Below are positions 1 to 6,806 of a DNA stretch of 15,349 nucleotides, piece by piece (positions within the stretch are counted from its first letter, which is position 1; every line of letters begins with the position of its first letter). The notes beneath the pieces were generated by a model. It made no database searches and was not told the origin of the DNA. It saw only the letters and a list, made by a program, of their open reading frames with translations. The position numbers and the translations under genes were made by a program. The stretch comes from an uncultured Prevotella sp. (GTDB lineage Bacteria; Bacteroidota; Bacteroidia; Bacteroidales; Bacteroidaceae). Location: NCBI GenBank assembly GCA_900557255.1, contig USSA01000060.1:1-15349 (forward strand). The letters run 5' to 3'.

Positions 1-60
1 CCGCTTCTTGTACTACTTGTCTGTTTATGTAAAATCTTTCAAAGAACTCTTTCTTCGCAA
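1..60 (-). promoter_or_regulatory. Probable rRNA operon leader with boxA-like element, running off the left edge
   Basis: Read on the minus strand, this stretch contains GTTCTTTGAAAG, which resembles the boxA antitermination element of rRNA leaders, followed by ACAGACAAGTAGTACAAGAAGCGG. From memory, that wording is typical of the leader just upstream of 16S rRNA in Bacteroidota. A consensus-quality leftward promoter lies about 100 bp upstream. No rRNA sequence is inside the window, so the identification rests on the leader alone. Position and orientation imply that 16S would begin shortly beyond base 1. Confidence 0.5.
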
Positions 61-160
61 GTTAGGCTGCGCCTCAACAATTGAAATTAATTTCATTGTA
101 TTCGACTTGCACTAACTTTCTTTAGTTGCTAAGAGAAGTTATATTTCTCAAAAGCGAGTG

Positions 161-192
161 CAAAAGTACAAACATTTTCCGAAACCACCAAA
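161..192 (-). promoter_or_regulatory. Strong leftward Bacteroidota promoter
   Basis: On the minus strand a TTTG -33 box (189-192) is separated by 20 bp from TACTTTTG (161-168), which fits the TAnnTTTG -7 box of the Bacteroidota primary sigma factor. Transcription would start near 150-155 and run left through the boxA-like leader. No open reading frame of note lies between it and the left edge, which supports a structural RNA target. Confidence 0.6.
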
Positions 193-349
193 TATTTCCA
201 AGAAAAAGTTTAGAAATTAACAGTATTTTAACACTTTCATCTTGTTTTGCACTTATTTTGATACCAAACACTTTATTATATACATACACGCGCTCATATC
301 TGCGTGTGGGCACACAAGCATGCGCATATACATAAATGGTACCAGAAAA
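193..349. other. AT-rich intergenic region 3' of the alpha-galactosidase gene
   Basis: No convincing gene is present. The part nearest the alpha-galactosidase stop (about 280-340) is rich in alternating purine-pyrimidine and contains short inverted words, for example ACACGC and GCGTGT around 10 bases, and TGTG-GG-CACA. These could form a hairpin at the 3' end of the alpha-galactosidase transcript, but there is no clear U-tract, so no terminator is called. Confidence 0.35.
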
Positions 350-2545
350 CTATTCTGCCTCCAAATAGAGAACACGAGACGACCAGTCGTTCTTCTTACC
401 CCAGTCTACCTCATGAACATACGGCATTTCCAAGCCATGTTCCATAAGATACTTACCAGAGTAAGATTTTCCCTTACAATCAAGAGGCTTGTTATCAATT
501 ACATCAAGTTCTTTTACCTTATACATCTTATTCTCATCCAAACCAGCCATCTTAACTCTTGGCAAATGAACATTATAGAAGTTCGCCAATTTCCACCAAT
601 AGAAGACAGCCTTGTTTTTTGCTTCACTAACATACATAATAGAAGATAAGCCCTGATTATCGTACGGAGAAACCAAACGATAAAGGTCGCCAAACTGAAC
701 AACAGGACGGATCTCCTTGTATTCAGAGATAGCCTTTCGGCAGAGAGCCTTTTCCTCATCCGTCATATTCTTTGGCTGAATTTCCATTCCAAGTCGTCCG
801 CTCATAGCCACATCAATACGATACTTCAAAGAAGTAGTGCGGAATACGGTATGATTTGGCACAGCAGAGATATGACTTGCCATGGCGATGGCTGGGAAGA
901 AATAGCTGGTTCCATACTGCATATAAATACGCTGCATAGCATCCGTATTATCACTTACCCAAAACTCATCAAAACCACGGAGCATGCCCCAGTTGGCACG
1001 ACCACCGCCACTTGCGCAACATTGAATCACCACATCCTTATACTTAGCACGAATACGGTCAATAACCTTCGCAAATCCCTGATGATAAGCGATGTAGAGA
1101 TGGCTCTGATCGGCTGCAGACAAGTATTGGCTACCATGATTCATAATAGGCATATTGGCGTCCCACTTGATGTAGGCTATATCTGGATATTTAGTAAGTA
1201 AATTGTCTACTACACCGAAAACAAAGTCTTGTACTTTTGGATTTGAGAGATCGAGCACCAGCTGGGTACCGCCACGGCCCAGAACAGCATCTCGCTTAGG
1301 GGCCTTGATTACCCAATCAGGATGCTTCTCATAGAGCATACTGGTAGTATTGGTCATTTCCGGTTCGATCCAGATACCAAACTTTACCTGGTTTTTCCTG
1401 GCATCGCTCAGCAAGCCTTCAATGCCATTAGGAAGTTTCTTGGTATCAACCACCCAGTCACCGAGTGCACAGTTATCAGTAACACGAGGATATTTGGTTC
1501 CGAACCATCCATCATCCATTACGAAGAGTTCACCACCCATACTATGGATATCAGCCATCATCTGGTCCATTCCCTTCTGGTTGATGTCGAAATAAACACC
1601 TTCCCAAGAGTTGAGCAAGATATCACGCTCCTTATCTCCATGTGCTAAGATATATTTGCGTCCCCATTTATGGAAGTTTCTACTTGCACCGCTCAAGCCC
1701 TGTGTTGAATAGGTCAAAGCGAGTGCAGGAGTTTTGAAAGTCTCACCTTTCTTAAGATGATATTCAGAGTTCTGTTCATTAATACCGGCAAAGAAATAAT
1801 GATATTCGGTATCATCGGTAACCGTCTTCAGCTTATAGTTTCCGCTATAAACCAAGGCTGCACCAATAACATTACCCGCATTTTCCTGTCCTTTACCATC
1901 GAGCGAGAACATGACTTCAGCATGATCGGTATGCGAATTGCGGGTACCATCATTGTTTCGGATTACAAATTCTCCTGGCTGCAGTTTTTCATGACTCAAC
2001 TGCCCCTCAGCAGCCCAAGTACCGGAAAGATGACTCATCCAAACATCTCCGCGACGGATAGGAAGCATAGCCGATGCGAAGGTAGTCAGGGTAACAGTAC
2101 TCTTTTCACCATTCAGAATCTCGGTCCATGCCTCAATCATATCAACATCATTGTATGCACGATACTTCAAATCTACCTTTATATTATATACAGGATCTTT
2201 CAGATGAACGGTCGTAACAGAAGCATTTCCTTCGTTCTTCACATCACAGCCCGTAGCCACGAGTGCAGTCGAAAGATTGCCATCACTATGACGCATGGCA
2301 AGCGCCGCTTCAGCTGGAGTATTCAGTCCGTAAGCCGGATAAGCATCCATACGGCCATCAGTAGCGACCTTCAGATTCTGCAAATCGTTAGGATTCAACT
2401 TAGTACCGAAATAGAGATACTGGGCAGGCTTTCCATTCTCAACATCGAGAATGAGCGACATACCCTTTGTATTTACAGATACTTTTTCTGCCATCGCCGG
2501 AAGTGCGACAGTCATCAATATAAGTGCAATTGATTTTAACTTCAT
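350..2545 (-). CDS. Secreted alpha-galactosidase, glycoside hydrolase family 36
   Basis: Hydrolyses terminal alpha-1,6-linked galactose from raffinose-type oligosaccharides or galactomannan fragments, probably in the periplasm. The 731-residue product begins with a signal peptide (about 1-19, cleavage after AMA, no lipobox Cys). An N-terminal beta-sandwich (about 25-290) precedes a TIM barrel. Barrel landmarks are DDGWFG (344-349), WIEPEM (392-397), the nucleophile motif KWD with Asp462, CASGGGR (510-516) and SDNTDA with the likely acid/base Asp532. Length and motif order match full-length bacterial GH36 enzymes of the retaining type. A C-terminal beta domain covers about 620-731. No SusC/SusD or other sugar genes adjoin it, so it is a solitary enzyme rather than part of a visible polysaccharide utilisation locus. 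The start is the first ATG, and it gives a clean signal peptide. Substrate choice cannot be read from the sequence. Confidence 0.93.
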   Translation of the reverse strand: MKLKSIALILMTVALPAMAEKVSVNTKGMSLILDVENGKPAQYLYFGTKLNPNDLQNLKVATDGRMDAYPAYGLNTPAEAALAMRHSDGNLSTALVATGCDVKNEGNASVTTVHLKDPVYNIKVDLKYRAYNDVDMIEAWTEILNGEKSTVTLTTFASAMLPIRRGDVWMSHLSGTWAAEGQLSHEKLQPGEFVIRNNDGTRNSHTDHAEVMFSLDGKGQENAGNVIGAALVYSGNYKLKTVTDDTEYHYFFAGINEQNSEYHLKKGETFKTPALALTYSTQGLSGASRNFHKWGRKYILAHGDKERDILLNSWEGVYFDINQKGMDQMMADIHSMGGELFVMDDGWFGTKYPRVTDNCALGDWVVDTKKLPNGIEGLLSDARKNQVKFGIWIEPEMTNTTSMLYEKHPDWVIKAPKRDAVLGRGGTQLVLDLSNPKVQDFVFGVVDNLLTKYPDIAYIKWDANMPIMNHGSQYLSAADQSHLYIAYHQGFAKVIDRIRAKYKDVVIQCCASGGGRANWGMLRGFDEFWVSDNTDAMQRIYMQYGTSYFFPAIAMASHISAVPNHTVFRTTSLKYRIDVAMSGRLGMEIQPKNMTDEEKALCRKAISEYKEIRPVVQFGDLYRLVSPYDNQGLSSIMYVSEAKNKAVFYWWKLANFYNVHLPRVKMAGLDENKMYKVKELDVIDNKPLDCKGKSYSGKYLMEHGLEMPYVHEVDWGKKNDWSSRVLYLEAE

Positions 2546-2617
2546 ATTACCTTTCTAAGTTATTAGTTGCTTTTATAGTTTCTATTTTGTGAGAGATGAT
2601 TTCTCATTTTCACATCG

Positions 2618-2648
2618 CAAAATTATAAAAAAATCCAATACACTCCAA
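2618..2648 (-). promoter_or_regulatory. Promoter of the alpha-galactosidase gene
   Basis: On the minus strand TTGG (2645-2648) and TAATTTTG (2618-2625) are 19 bp apart, matching the Bacteroidota -33/-7 arrangement. This leaves a leader of about 65 nt before the ATG at 2545. No operator-like palindrome is obvious. Confidence 0.6.
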
Positions 2649-2771
2649 TACTTTTTTGATTTATTTTTCGGAGAAAGCAGAAAAGGACAAACAATCAGCA
2701 AATAAAGCAAAGAAAACACTCCCGAAATCGAAAGAATTCCTAAAAGATAGTCCACTTTAAAAAATTCTTAG

Positions 2772-2779
2772 TATCTTTG
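2772..2779 (+). promoter_or_regulatory. -7 promoter box for the hemolysin III-like gene
   Basis: TATCTTTG fits TAnnTTTG exactly. The -33 region about 20 bp upstream (ACTTTAAA) matches poorly. The start point would be near 2785, leaving an 85-90 nt leader if translation begins at 2873. Confidence 0.5.
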
Positions 2780-2872
2780 CAATGTTATAGCTGATAACGA
2801 TTTAGGTATAGTGGCTTGAATGCCCTATTTCTCAAAATCAGCAGAATGTGTAACGAAAAGATATATAGAGAT

Positions 2873-3529
2873 ATGAAACTAAAGATACATTTCAGTCATA
2901 AAGAAGAACTTTGGAACTCATGGTCGCATGCAGGAGGTATCCTGATGGGCATTGTCGTGGGAGCCATCTTCTTATATTGGTGTTTTACGATGCATAACGG
3001 ATGGGCTACGGCGGGAGTTATCCTCTATCTGTTCGGTATGCTGATGTCTTACATCGCCTCAACGGTTTACCATGCCGTTTCTGCCTGGAGTAAATGGAAG
3101 GAGCGACTGCGCAAATGGGACCATGCCGCCATCTACTGGCATATTGCCGGTTCTTACTCGCCAATCACGCTCATTGCGATGCGAGACCAGGGATATTGGG
3201 GATGGAGTCTTTTTATCTTTATCTGGGCTTGCGCCATTGCCGGAACCATCATGAGTTTTGCCAGACTCAAGGATCACAGCAACCTGGAGACCATCTGCTT
3301 TGTAGGCATGGGATTGTCGGTACTGGTTGCCTTTAAACCTTTGATAGACTCCGTATCCACCGCCACAGTCTGGTGGATTATTGCCGAAGGTGTCTGCTAC
3401 ATTACGGGCGCCGTATTCTACAGTATCAACAAGAAGAAATACATGCATTCCGTGTTCCATTTCTTCGTTTTAGCTGGTAGTATCTGCCACATCATTGCAG
3501 TTTGGGATATTCTCATGAAATATATCTAA
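2873..3529 (+). CDS. Hemolysin III / PAQR-like seven-TM membrane protein (YqfA/TrhA family)
   Basis: An inner-membrane protein of the hemolysin III family, related to eukaryotic PAQR receptors. In other bacteria members are linked to membrane energetics or lipid homeostasis, and true haemolysis is doubtful. From the chosen ATG the product is 218 residues, the usual family length, with seven hydrophobic segments. Conserved landmarks are N15..SH19 near the N-terminus, S63..YH67, D83, AGSYSP (92-97) and the C-terminal H192..H196 and H206 in the last helices; these polar residues form the metal-binding set of the superfamily. Upstream in-frame starts at 2846 (ATG) and 2816 (TTG) would add a non-conserved tail, so 2873 is preferred, but 2846 cannot be excluded. 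It is a single-gene unit with its own promoter and terminator. Confidence 0.88.
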   Translation: MKLKIHFSHKEELWNSWSHAGGILMGIVVGAIFLYWCFTMHNGWATAGVILYLFGMLMSYIASTVYHAVSAWSKWKERLRKWDHAAIYWHIAGSYSPITLIAMRDQGYWGWSLFIFIWACAIAGTIMSFARLKDHSNLETICFVGMGLSVLVAFKPLIDSVSTATVWWIIAEGVCYITGAVFYSINKKKYMHSVFHFFVLAGSICHIIAVWDILMKYI

Positions 3530-3549
3530 ACGACTTAATAAAAAGCATC

Positions 3550-3592
3550 AAGGCATCGGGAAGTTTTTGCTTTCCGATGCCTTTGTTTTTTA
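3550..3592 (+). terminator. Rho-independent terminator after the hemolysin III-like gene
   Basis: AAGGCATCGG (3550-3559) and its complement CCGATGCCTT (3574-3583) form a strong stem extended by AAG/CTT, with a T-rich loop. A run of T follows directly (3585-3591). It lies 20 bp past the stop codon. Confidence 0.88.
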
Positions 3593-3638
3593 TAAAGTTC
3601 TATATTACAAGACATTCATCCATATCATACTCTTCTTC

Positions 3639-3653
3639 TAATATAATAAGGTG
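3639..3653 (+). repeat. Partial copy of the ATATAATAAGGTG intergenic motif
   Basis: ATATAATAAGGTG (3641-3653) matches 13 bases of the 19-bp motif present in full at 5888 and 13679. This copy lies upstream of the promoter of the first ABC operon. Confidence 0.6.
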
Positions 3654-3698
3654 GAATTGTTAACAATACGTTAAAGTATAAAAATAATTGCCCAAAAG

Positions 3699-3730
3699 TT
3701 TGGAACTTATCGCAGAAAAGCACACCTTTG
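3699..3730 (+). promoter_or_regulatory. Promoter of the GntR-associated ABC operon
   Basis: TTTG (3699-3702), followed 20 bp later by CACCTTTG (3723-3730), is a good Bacteroidota promoter apart from C in place of T at the first -7 position. It leaves a short leader before the ATG at 3771. The GntR-type repressor encoded at the operon's end would plausibly act here, although no clear palindrome was seen. Confidence 0.6.
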
Positions 3731-3770
3731 CAGTGTTCTATTGAAGTAGTACACCAAAACATTAAAGATT

Positions 3771-4595
3771 ATGATACAGATTAAAGACATTGATTTCAGA
3801 TACCCAGGTAGCAAGCACCTTGTATTTAGAGATTTCTCTTTGGAACTCAAGGAGAACAACATTTATGGCTTGCTTGGCAAGAACGGTACAGGCAAGAGCA
3901 CCCTGCTCTACCTCATCAGCGGATTGCTCCGCCAGCAACAAGGTACCATTCTCGTGGATGGCATTTCGGCACAAGATCGCAAAGCCGAGATGCTGAAGGA
4001 CATCTTCATGGTGCCCGAAGAGTTTGAACTGCCCAACGTTTCCCTCGCCACCTACGTGAAGATGAACCAGGGGTTCTATCCTAACTTCTCGCAGGAAGTG
4101 CTGGACCGTTGCCTCAAGGATTTTGATTTACCACTCTCTCTCAAGTTGAACGAACTCTCGATGGGACAGAAGAAGAAGGTATTCATGAGTTTCGCACTCG
4201 CCACGGGTACCCGCTTTCTTCTGATGGACGAGCCAACCAATGGTCTCGACATCCCATCGAAGAGCCAGTTCCGTAAGGTCATCGCCAATAACATGACGGA
4301 AGACCGCACCCTCATCATCTCTACCCATCAGGTGCACGATGTAGAGTCGTTACTCGACCACATCATCATCATGAACCAGAGCCAGCTTCTGCTCGACGCA
4401 TCTATTTCAAACATCTGCGAGAAATACACCTTCGAATATCGCAACCCACAGGAAATGGACGACACCGTGCTCTACGCCGAGCCAACCCTGCAGGGCAATG
4501 CCGCCATCTGCAAGCGTCAGGAGGGAAAACAGGAAACACAGATGAACCTGGAGTTGCTCTTCAATGCAGTAATTAATGGAAAATTAAACGATTAA
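3771..4595 (+). CDS. ABC transporter ATP-binding protein (GntR-linked, YtrB-like)
   Basis: The nucleotide-binding subunit of an ABC transporter that works with the membrane protein encoded next. The 274-residue product has every ABC landmark: Walker A GKNGTGKST (36-44), a somewhat degenerate signature LSMGQ (129-133), Walker B FLLMDEPTNGLD (149-160) and the switch His186 in ISTHQ. The signature lacks the second Gly of LSGGQ, as is common in this small-exporter group. The region after about 220 is a variable tail. The next gene starts 14 bp later and a GntR repressor ends the operon, the same gene set as the Bacillus YtrA/B-type envelope-stress exporters. The substrate is unknown; a peptide, antibiotic or lipid-linked compound is plausible. 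The last codons lie inside a 15-bp tandem repeat. Confidence 0.9.
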   Translation: MIQIKDIDFRYPGSKHLVFRDFSLELKENNIYGLLGKNGTGKSTLLYLISGLLRQQQGTILVDGISAQDRKAEMLKDIFMVPEEFELPNVSLATYVKMNQGFYPNFSQEVLDRCLKDFDLPLSLKLNELSMGQKKKVFMSFALATGTRFLLMDEPTNGLDIPSKSQFRKVIANNMTEDRTLIISTHQVHDVESLLDHIIIMNQSQLLLDASISNICEKYTFEYRNPQEMDDTVLYAEPTLQGNAAICKRQEGKQETQMNLELLFNAVINGKLND

Positions 4596-4609
4596 AAATT
4601 AGACGATTA
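4580..4609 (+). repeat. 15-bp tandem repeat bridging stop and start codons
   Basis: AAAATTAAACGATTA (4580-4594) is followed directly by AAAATTAGACGATTA (4595-4609), with one mismatch. The first copy contains the end of the ATPase gene, and the last A of the second copy is the first base of the permease ATG. It is an ATTA-rich spacer with spacings of 7-8, loosely like the heptad arrays found further right. Confidence 0.7.
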
Positions 4610-5451
4610 TGAAAAAGAATTTCGATTTACATAGATTAAGCATGGTACTTCGTTGGGATATTCTCACCAACTGGCAGCGTCATCTTGGAGCTACAGCAGG
4701 TCTCACCCTCAGCATTTCCATCTATTGTGTATTGCGACTTTTTAGCATGAGATATTGGCTTAACTCAACCGATGTAGAACAGGCTGGTCATCAATACCAG
4801 GTAAGTGTTTGCATGTTCTTTTCTATAATAGCATTCATCGCGTTCTACATCTTGGCAAGTTGTATATTCAATAACATGAAGACTAAATTGCAAAGAGAGA
4901 GTTTCCTGATGCTTCCTGCTTGTAATCTAGAGAAGTTTGTGGCCCGATTACTCATGATGAGTATCGGTGTTTTGGTTCAACTTTTTGCAGCAGTAATCTT
5001 GGCCGATGTTATACAGTTCATCTTTAGTTTCATCATCACTCCAGATTTTCATATCAGCATCACCTGGGCTGTGCTCAGCCATATTATTCCCACAATTCAC
5101 CCTTTCGACAACGACTGGCTGAAATGGATTACCCTCTATTCATTCATACTATTTTCCCATTCTTTCGCAACACTTGGCGGAACATTCTATCGCAAGTTGC
5201 CAGTATTGCTAACAGCTTGCACGGGCATTCTTCTTAGTATGATTTTGGGATACATAATCAACAAATTAGGAGAAGCTGGAGTTTTTGATTTCTTCAGTCA
5301 TATTAACTTCAGCAATGGTTCCACAGCTGACTATTGTATAACAATTACAGCATTCTTTGTTTTCCTTGCTTTGGCTGCCTTCAACTATTGGGCATCCTAC
5401 AAGCTCTTCACCCGTATGCAGGTTATCTGCAACAAGTGGATCAACATCTAA
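4609..5451 (+). CDS. ABC transporter membrane protein, six TM segments
   Basis: The permease partner of the ATPase just upstream. The 280-residue protein has six hydrophobic segments (about 26-45, 67-87, 113-144, 171-190, 197-217 and 243-264) and short basic cytoplasmic ends, the topology of ABC-2-like exporter subunits. No periplasmic domain of note is present. I recognise no residue-level motif that names the substrate. It lies between its ATPase (14-bp gap) and the GntR regulator (19-bp gap), so the three genes are surely cotranscribed. The start codon follows the motif GATTATG, which precedes all three genes of this operon. Confidence 0.8.
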   Translation: MKKNFDLHRLSMVLRWDILTNWQRHLGATAGLTLSISIYCVLRLFSMRYWLNSTDVEQAGHQYQVSVCMFFSIIAFIAFYILASCIFNNMKTKLQRESFLMLPACNLEKFVARLLMMSIGVLVQLFAAVILADVIQFIFSFIITPDFHISITWAVLSHIIPTIHPFDNDWLKWITLYSFILFSHSFATLGGTFYRKLPVLLTACTGILLSMILGYIINKLGEAGVFDFFSHINFSNGSTADYCITITAFFVFLALAAFNYWASYKLFTRMQVICNKWINI

Positions 5452-5470
5452 GAATTAAAATTTGAAGATT

Positions 5471-5842
5471 ATGAATTTCAGTAATGATAAAGCAATATAC
5501 GTACAGATAGCCGAGCGATTGAGCGATGAAATTCTGGCGGGCAAGTACAAGGAGGACGAGCGAATACCGAGCGTCAGGGAATACGCCGTACTGCTGGAGG
5601 TAAATGCCAACACAACCGTGAAGGCATACGACCTGCTTGCCACCGACGAGATTATCTACAACAAGCGAGGCCTGGGCTACTTTGTTTCCGCAGGAGCCAA
5701 GAAGCAGATTAAGAAAACCCGCAAAAAGGAGTTTATGAAAGAAAGACTTCCGGAACTCGCCCGACAAATGCAGCTTCTCGACATCTCCATCGATGAAGTG
5801 AAGGAAGAGTTGGAGAAGAATCTCAAAAAGATAAAGATATGA
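5471..5842 (+). CDS. GntR-family transcriptional regulator, YtrA subfamily
   Basis: A short DNA-binding regulator of 123 residues, the YtrA-type size. The N-terminal winged helix-turn-helix (about 8-73) carries the family pattern YVQIAERL...IPSVREYA...VNANTTVKAYDLL...GLGYFV. The C-terminal part (about 80-120) is a charged helical segment, probably for dimerisation, in place of the large effector domain of other GntR proteins. It most likely autoregulates the ABC operon it closes; the effector is unknown. The ATG at 5471 is preferred over an upstream TTG at 5462 because it gives the normal family N-terminus and follows the GATTATG leader shared with its two neighbours. Here the regulator is last in the operon, whereas in Bacillus ytr it is first. 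Confidence 0.9.
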   Translation: MNFSNDKAIYVQIAERLSDEILAGKYKEDERIPSVREYAVLLEVNANTTVKAYDLLATDEIIYNKRGLGYFVSAGAKKQIKKTRKKEFMKERLPELARQMQLLDISIDEVKEELEKNLKKIKI

Positions 5843-5913
5843 TGACACTATTCATCCTCAAATATATATTTATAGCTTCTGTTTTTGCCTTATATATAAT
5901 AAGGTGTATGTAA
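5839..5913 (+). CDS. Possible 24-residue hydrophobic peptide
   Basis: An ATG overlapping the GntR stop codon (ATGA) opens a 24-codon frame that encodes an almost entirely hydrophobic peptide (begins MMTLFILKY, ends IIRCM), long enough for one TM helix. The 4-bp overlap would allow translational coupling to the regulator. Its last third is encoded by the 19-bp interspersed motif at 5888-5906, which argues for chance. There is no homology evidence, and it is reported only because small membrane peptides are easily missed. Confidence 0.22.
   Translation: MMTLFILKYIFIASVFALYIIRCM
5888..5906 (+). repeat. Intergenic 19-bp motif CCTTATATATAATAAGGTG, copy 1
   Basis: Identical over 19 bp to 13679-13697. 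The motif is a near-palindrome (CCTTAT...ATAAGG). Shorter versions lie at 3641 and, inverted, at 8146. It is positioned between the GntR operon and the MacAB-like operon. Confidence 0.75.
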
Positions 5914-5934
5914 TAACGTTTTAAAAAAAGAGTT

Positions 5935-5965
5935 ACGCTTGCAACTTTCTGAAAGTTGCAAGCGT
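5935..5965. repeat. 31-bp perfect palindrome between the two ABC operons
   Basis: ACGCTTGCAACTTTC (5935-5949) and its exact complement GAAAGTTGCAAGCGT (5951-5965) flank a single T. Transcribed rightward it would be a strong hairpin, but what follows (CTAATGGTTT) is not a U-tract. Transcribed leftward it would be followed by AACTCTTTTTTT, which resembles a terminator, yet no leftward gene lies upstream. It may be a terminator, an attenuator, or an operator for the downstream exporter operon. Confidence 0.8.
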
Positions 5966-6003
5966 CTAATGGTTTAAATTGATATCCATAAAACGAAAGT
6001 AAT

Positions 6004-6720
6004 ATGTCATTAATTCATCTAAAAGACGTCAACAAGACCTATCAGGGTGCTCAGCCACTCCATGTGCTGAAGGGCATCGACCTCGACATCGAACGTGGCG
6101 AGTTCGTCAGCATCATGGGTGCTTCCGGCTCGGGAAAATCCACCTTATTAAATATATTGGGTATTCTCGACAACTACGATACGGGCGAATACCGACTCAA
6201 CGATGTGCTCATCAAAGACCTCTCGGAAACCCGTGCTGCCGAATACCGCAACAAGATGATTGGCTTCATCTTCCAGTCGTTCAACCTCATCTCGTTCAAG
6301 ACGGCGGTGGAAAACGTGGAGCTTCCACTCTTCTACCAGGGCGTGAGCCGCAAGAAGCGCCACGAACTGGCGATGGAATATCTCGAAAAACTGGGCTTGA
6401 AGCAATGGGCCAACCATTATCCTAACGAAATGTCGGGAGGACAGAAGCAGCGTGTAGCCATCGCCCGTGCCCTCATCACCAAACCCGAAATCATCCTTGC
6501 CGATGAGCCTACCGGAGCCCTCGACTCCAAAACGAGCGTGGAAGTGATGGACCTGCTGAAGGAACTGCACCAGAAAGAGGGAATGACTATCGTGGTGGTA
6601 ACCCACGAAAGCGGTGTAGCCAACGAGACCGATAAGGTGATACACATCAAGGATGGACTCATCGGAAGCATCGAAGACAACAGAGACCATCATCTCGTAT
6701 CGAAAGACTACGTAAAGTAA
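6004..6720 (+). CDS. MacB/LolD-type ABC exporter ATP-binding protein
   Basis: The ATPase subunit of a MacAB-like tripartite exporter (mechanotransmission type), acting with the two FtsX-type permeases and the HlyD-type adaptor encoded downstream. The 238-residue product is the standard single-domain size. It has Walker A GASGSGKST (39-47), Q-loop Gln91, signature MSGGQKQR (143-150), Walker B IILADEPTGALD (163-174) and switch His201 in VVTHE. The closest functional relatives are separate ATPases such as LolD, in contrast to E. coli MacB, where ATPase and permease are fused. The first heptad-repeat array starts at the base after the stop codon. No consensus promoter was found in the 161 bp before it; readthrough from the GntR operon is possible. 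Confidence 0.93.
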   Translation: MSLIHLKDVNKTYQGAQPLHVLKGIDLDIERGEFVSIMGASGSGKSTLLNILGILDNYDTGEYRLNDVLIKDLSETRAAEYRNKMIGFIFQSFNLISFKTAVENVELPLFYQGVSRKKRHELAMEYLEKLGLKQWANHYPNEMSGGQKQRVAIARALITKPEIILADEPTGALDSKTSVEVMDLLKELHQKEGMTIVVVTHESGVANETDKVIHIKDGLIGSIEDNRDHHLVSKDYVK

Positions 6721-6750
6721 GTGAAGAACGAAGAGTGAAGAGTGAAGAAT
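6721..6750 (+). repeat. Four-heptad array directly after the ATPase stop codon (left arm)
   Basis: Heptads GTGAAGA, ACGAAGA, GTGAAGA, GTGAAGA, then AT. The array starts at the base after TAA and is identical over 30 bp to 9425-9454. The last 19 bases (6732-6750) are exactly complementary to 6817-6835, so the transcript could form a stem with a 66-nt loop. Confidence 0.85.
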
Positions 6751-6806
6751 CCAATTGTCTTTCTCTGACATCTCTTCGGGGTTATTAATTTTTAAAACAA
6801 TACACA

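Noticed and set aside
1757..2533. 258-codon plus-strand frame inside the alpha-galactosidase gene
   Set aside because: Shadow of the conserved GH36 coding sequence, with no recognisable protein features.
2816..2872. Longer start (TTG at 2816) for the hemolysin III-like gene
   Set aside because: It would add 19 residues that do not look like the family, whereas the ATG at 2873 gives the normal length. The ATG at 2846 remains a lesser alternative.
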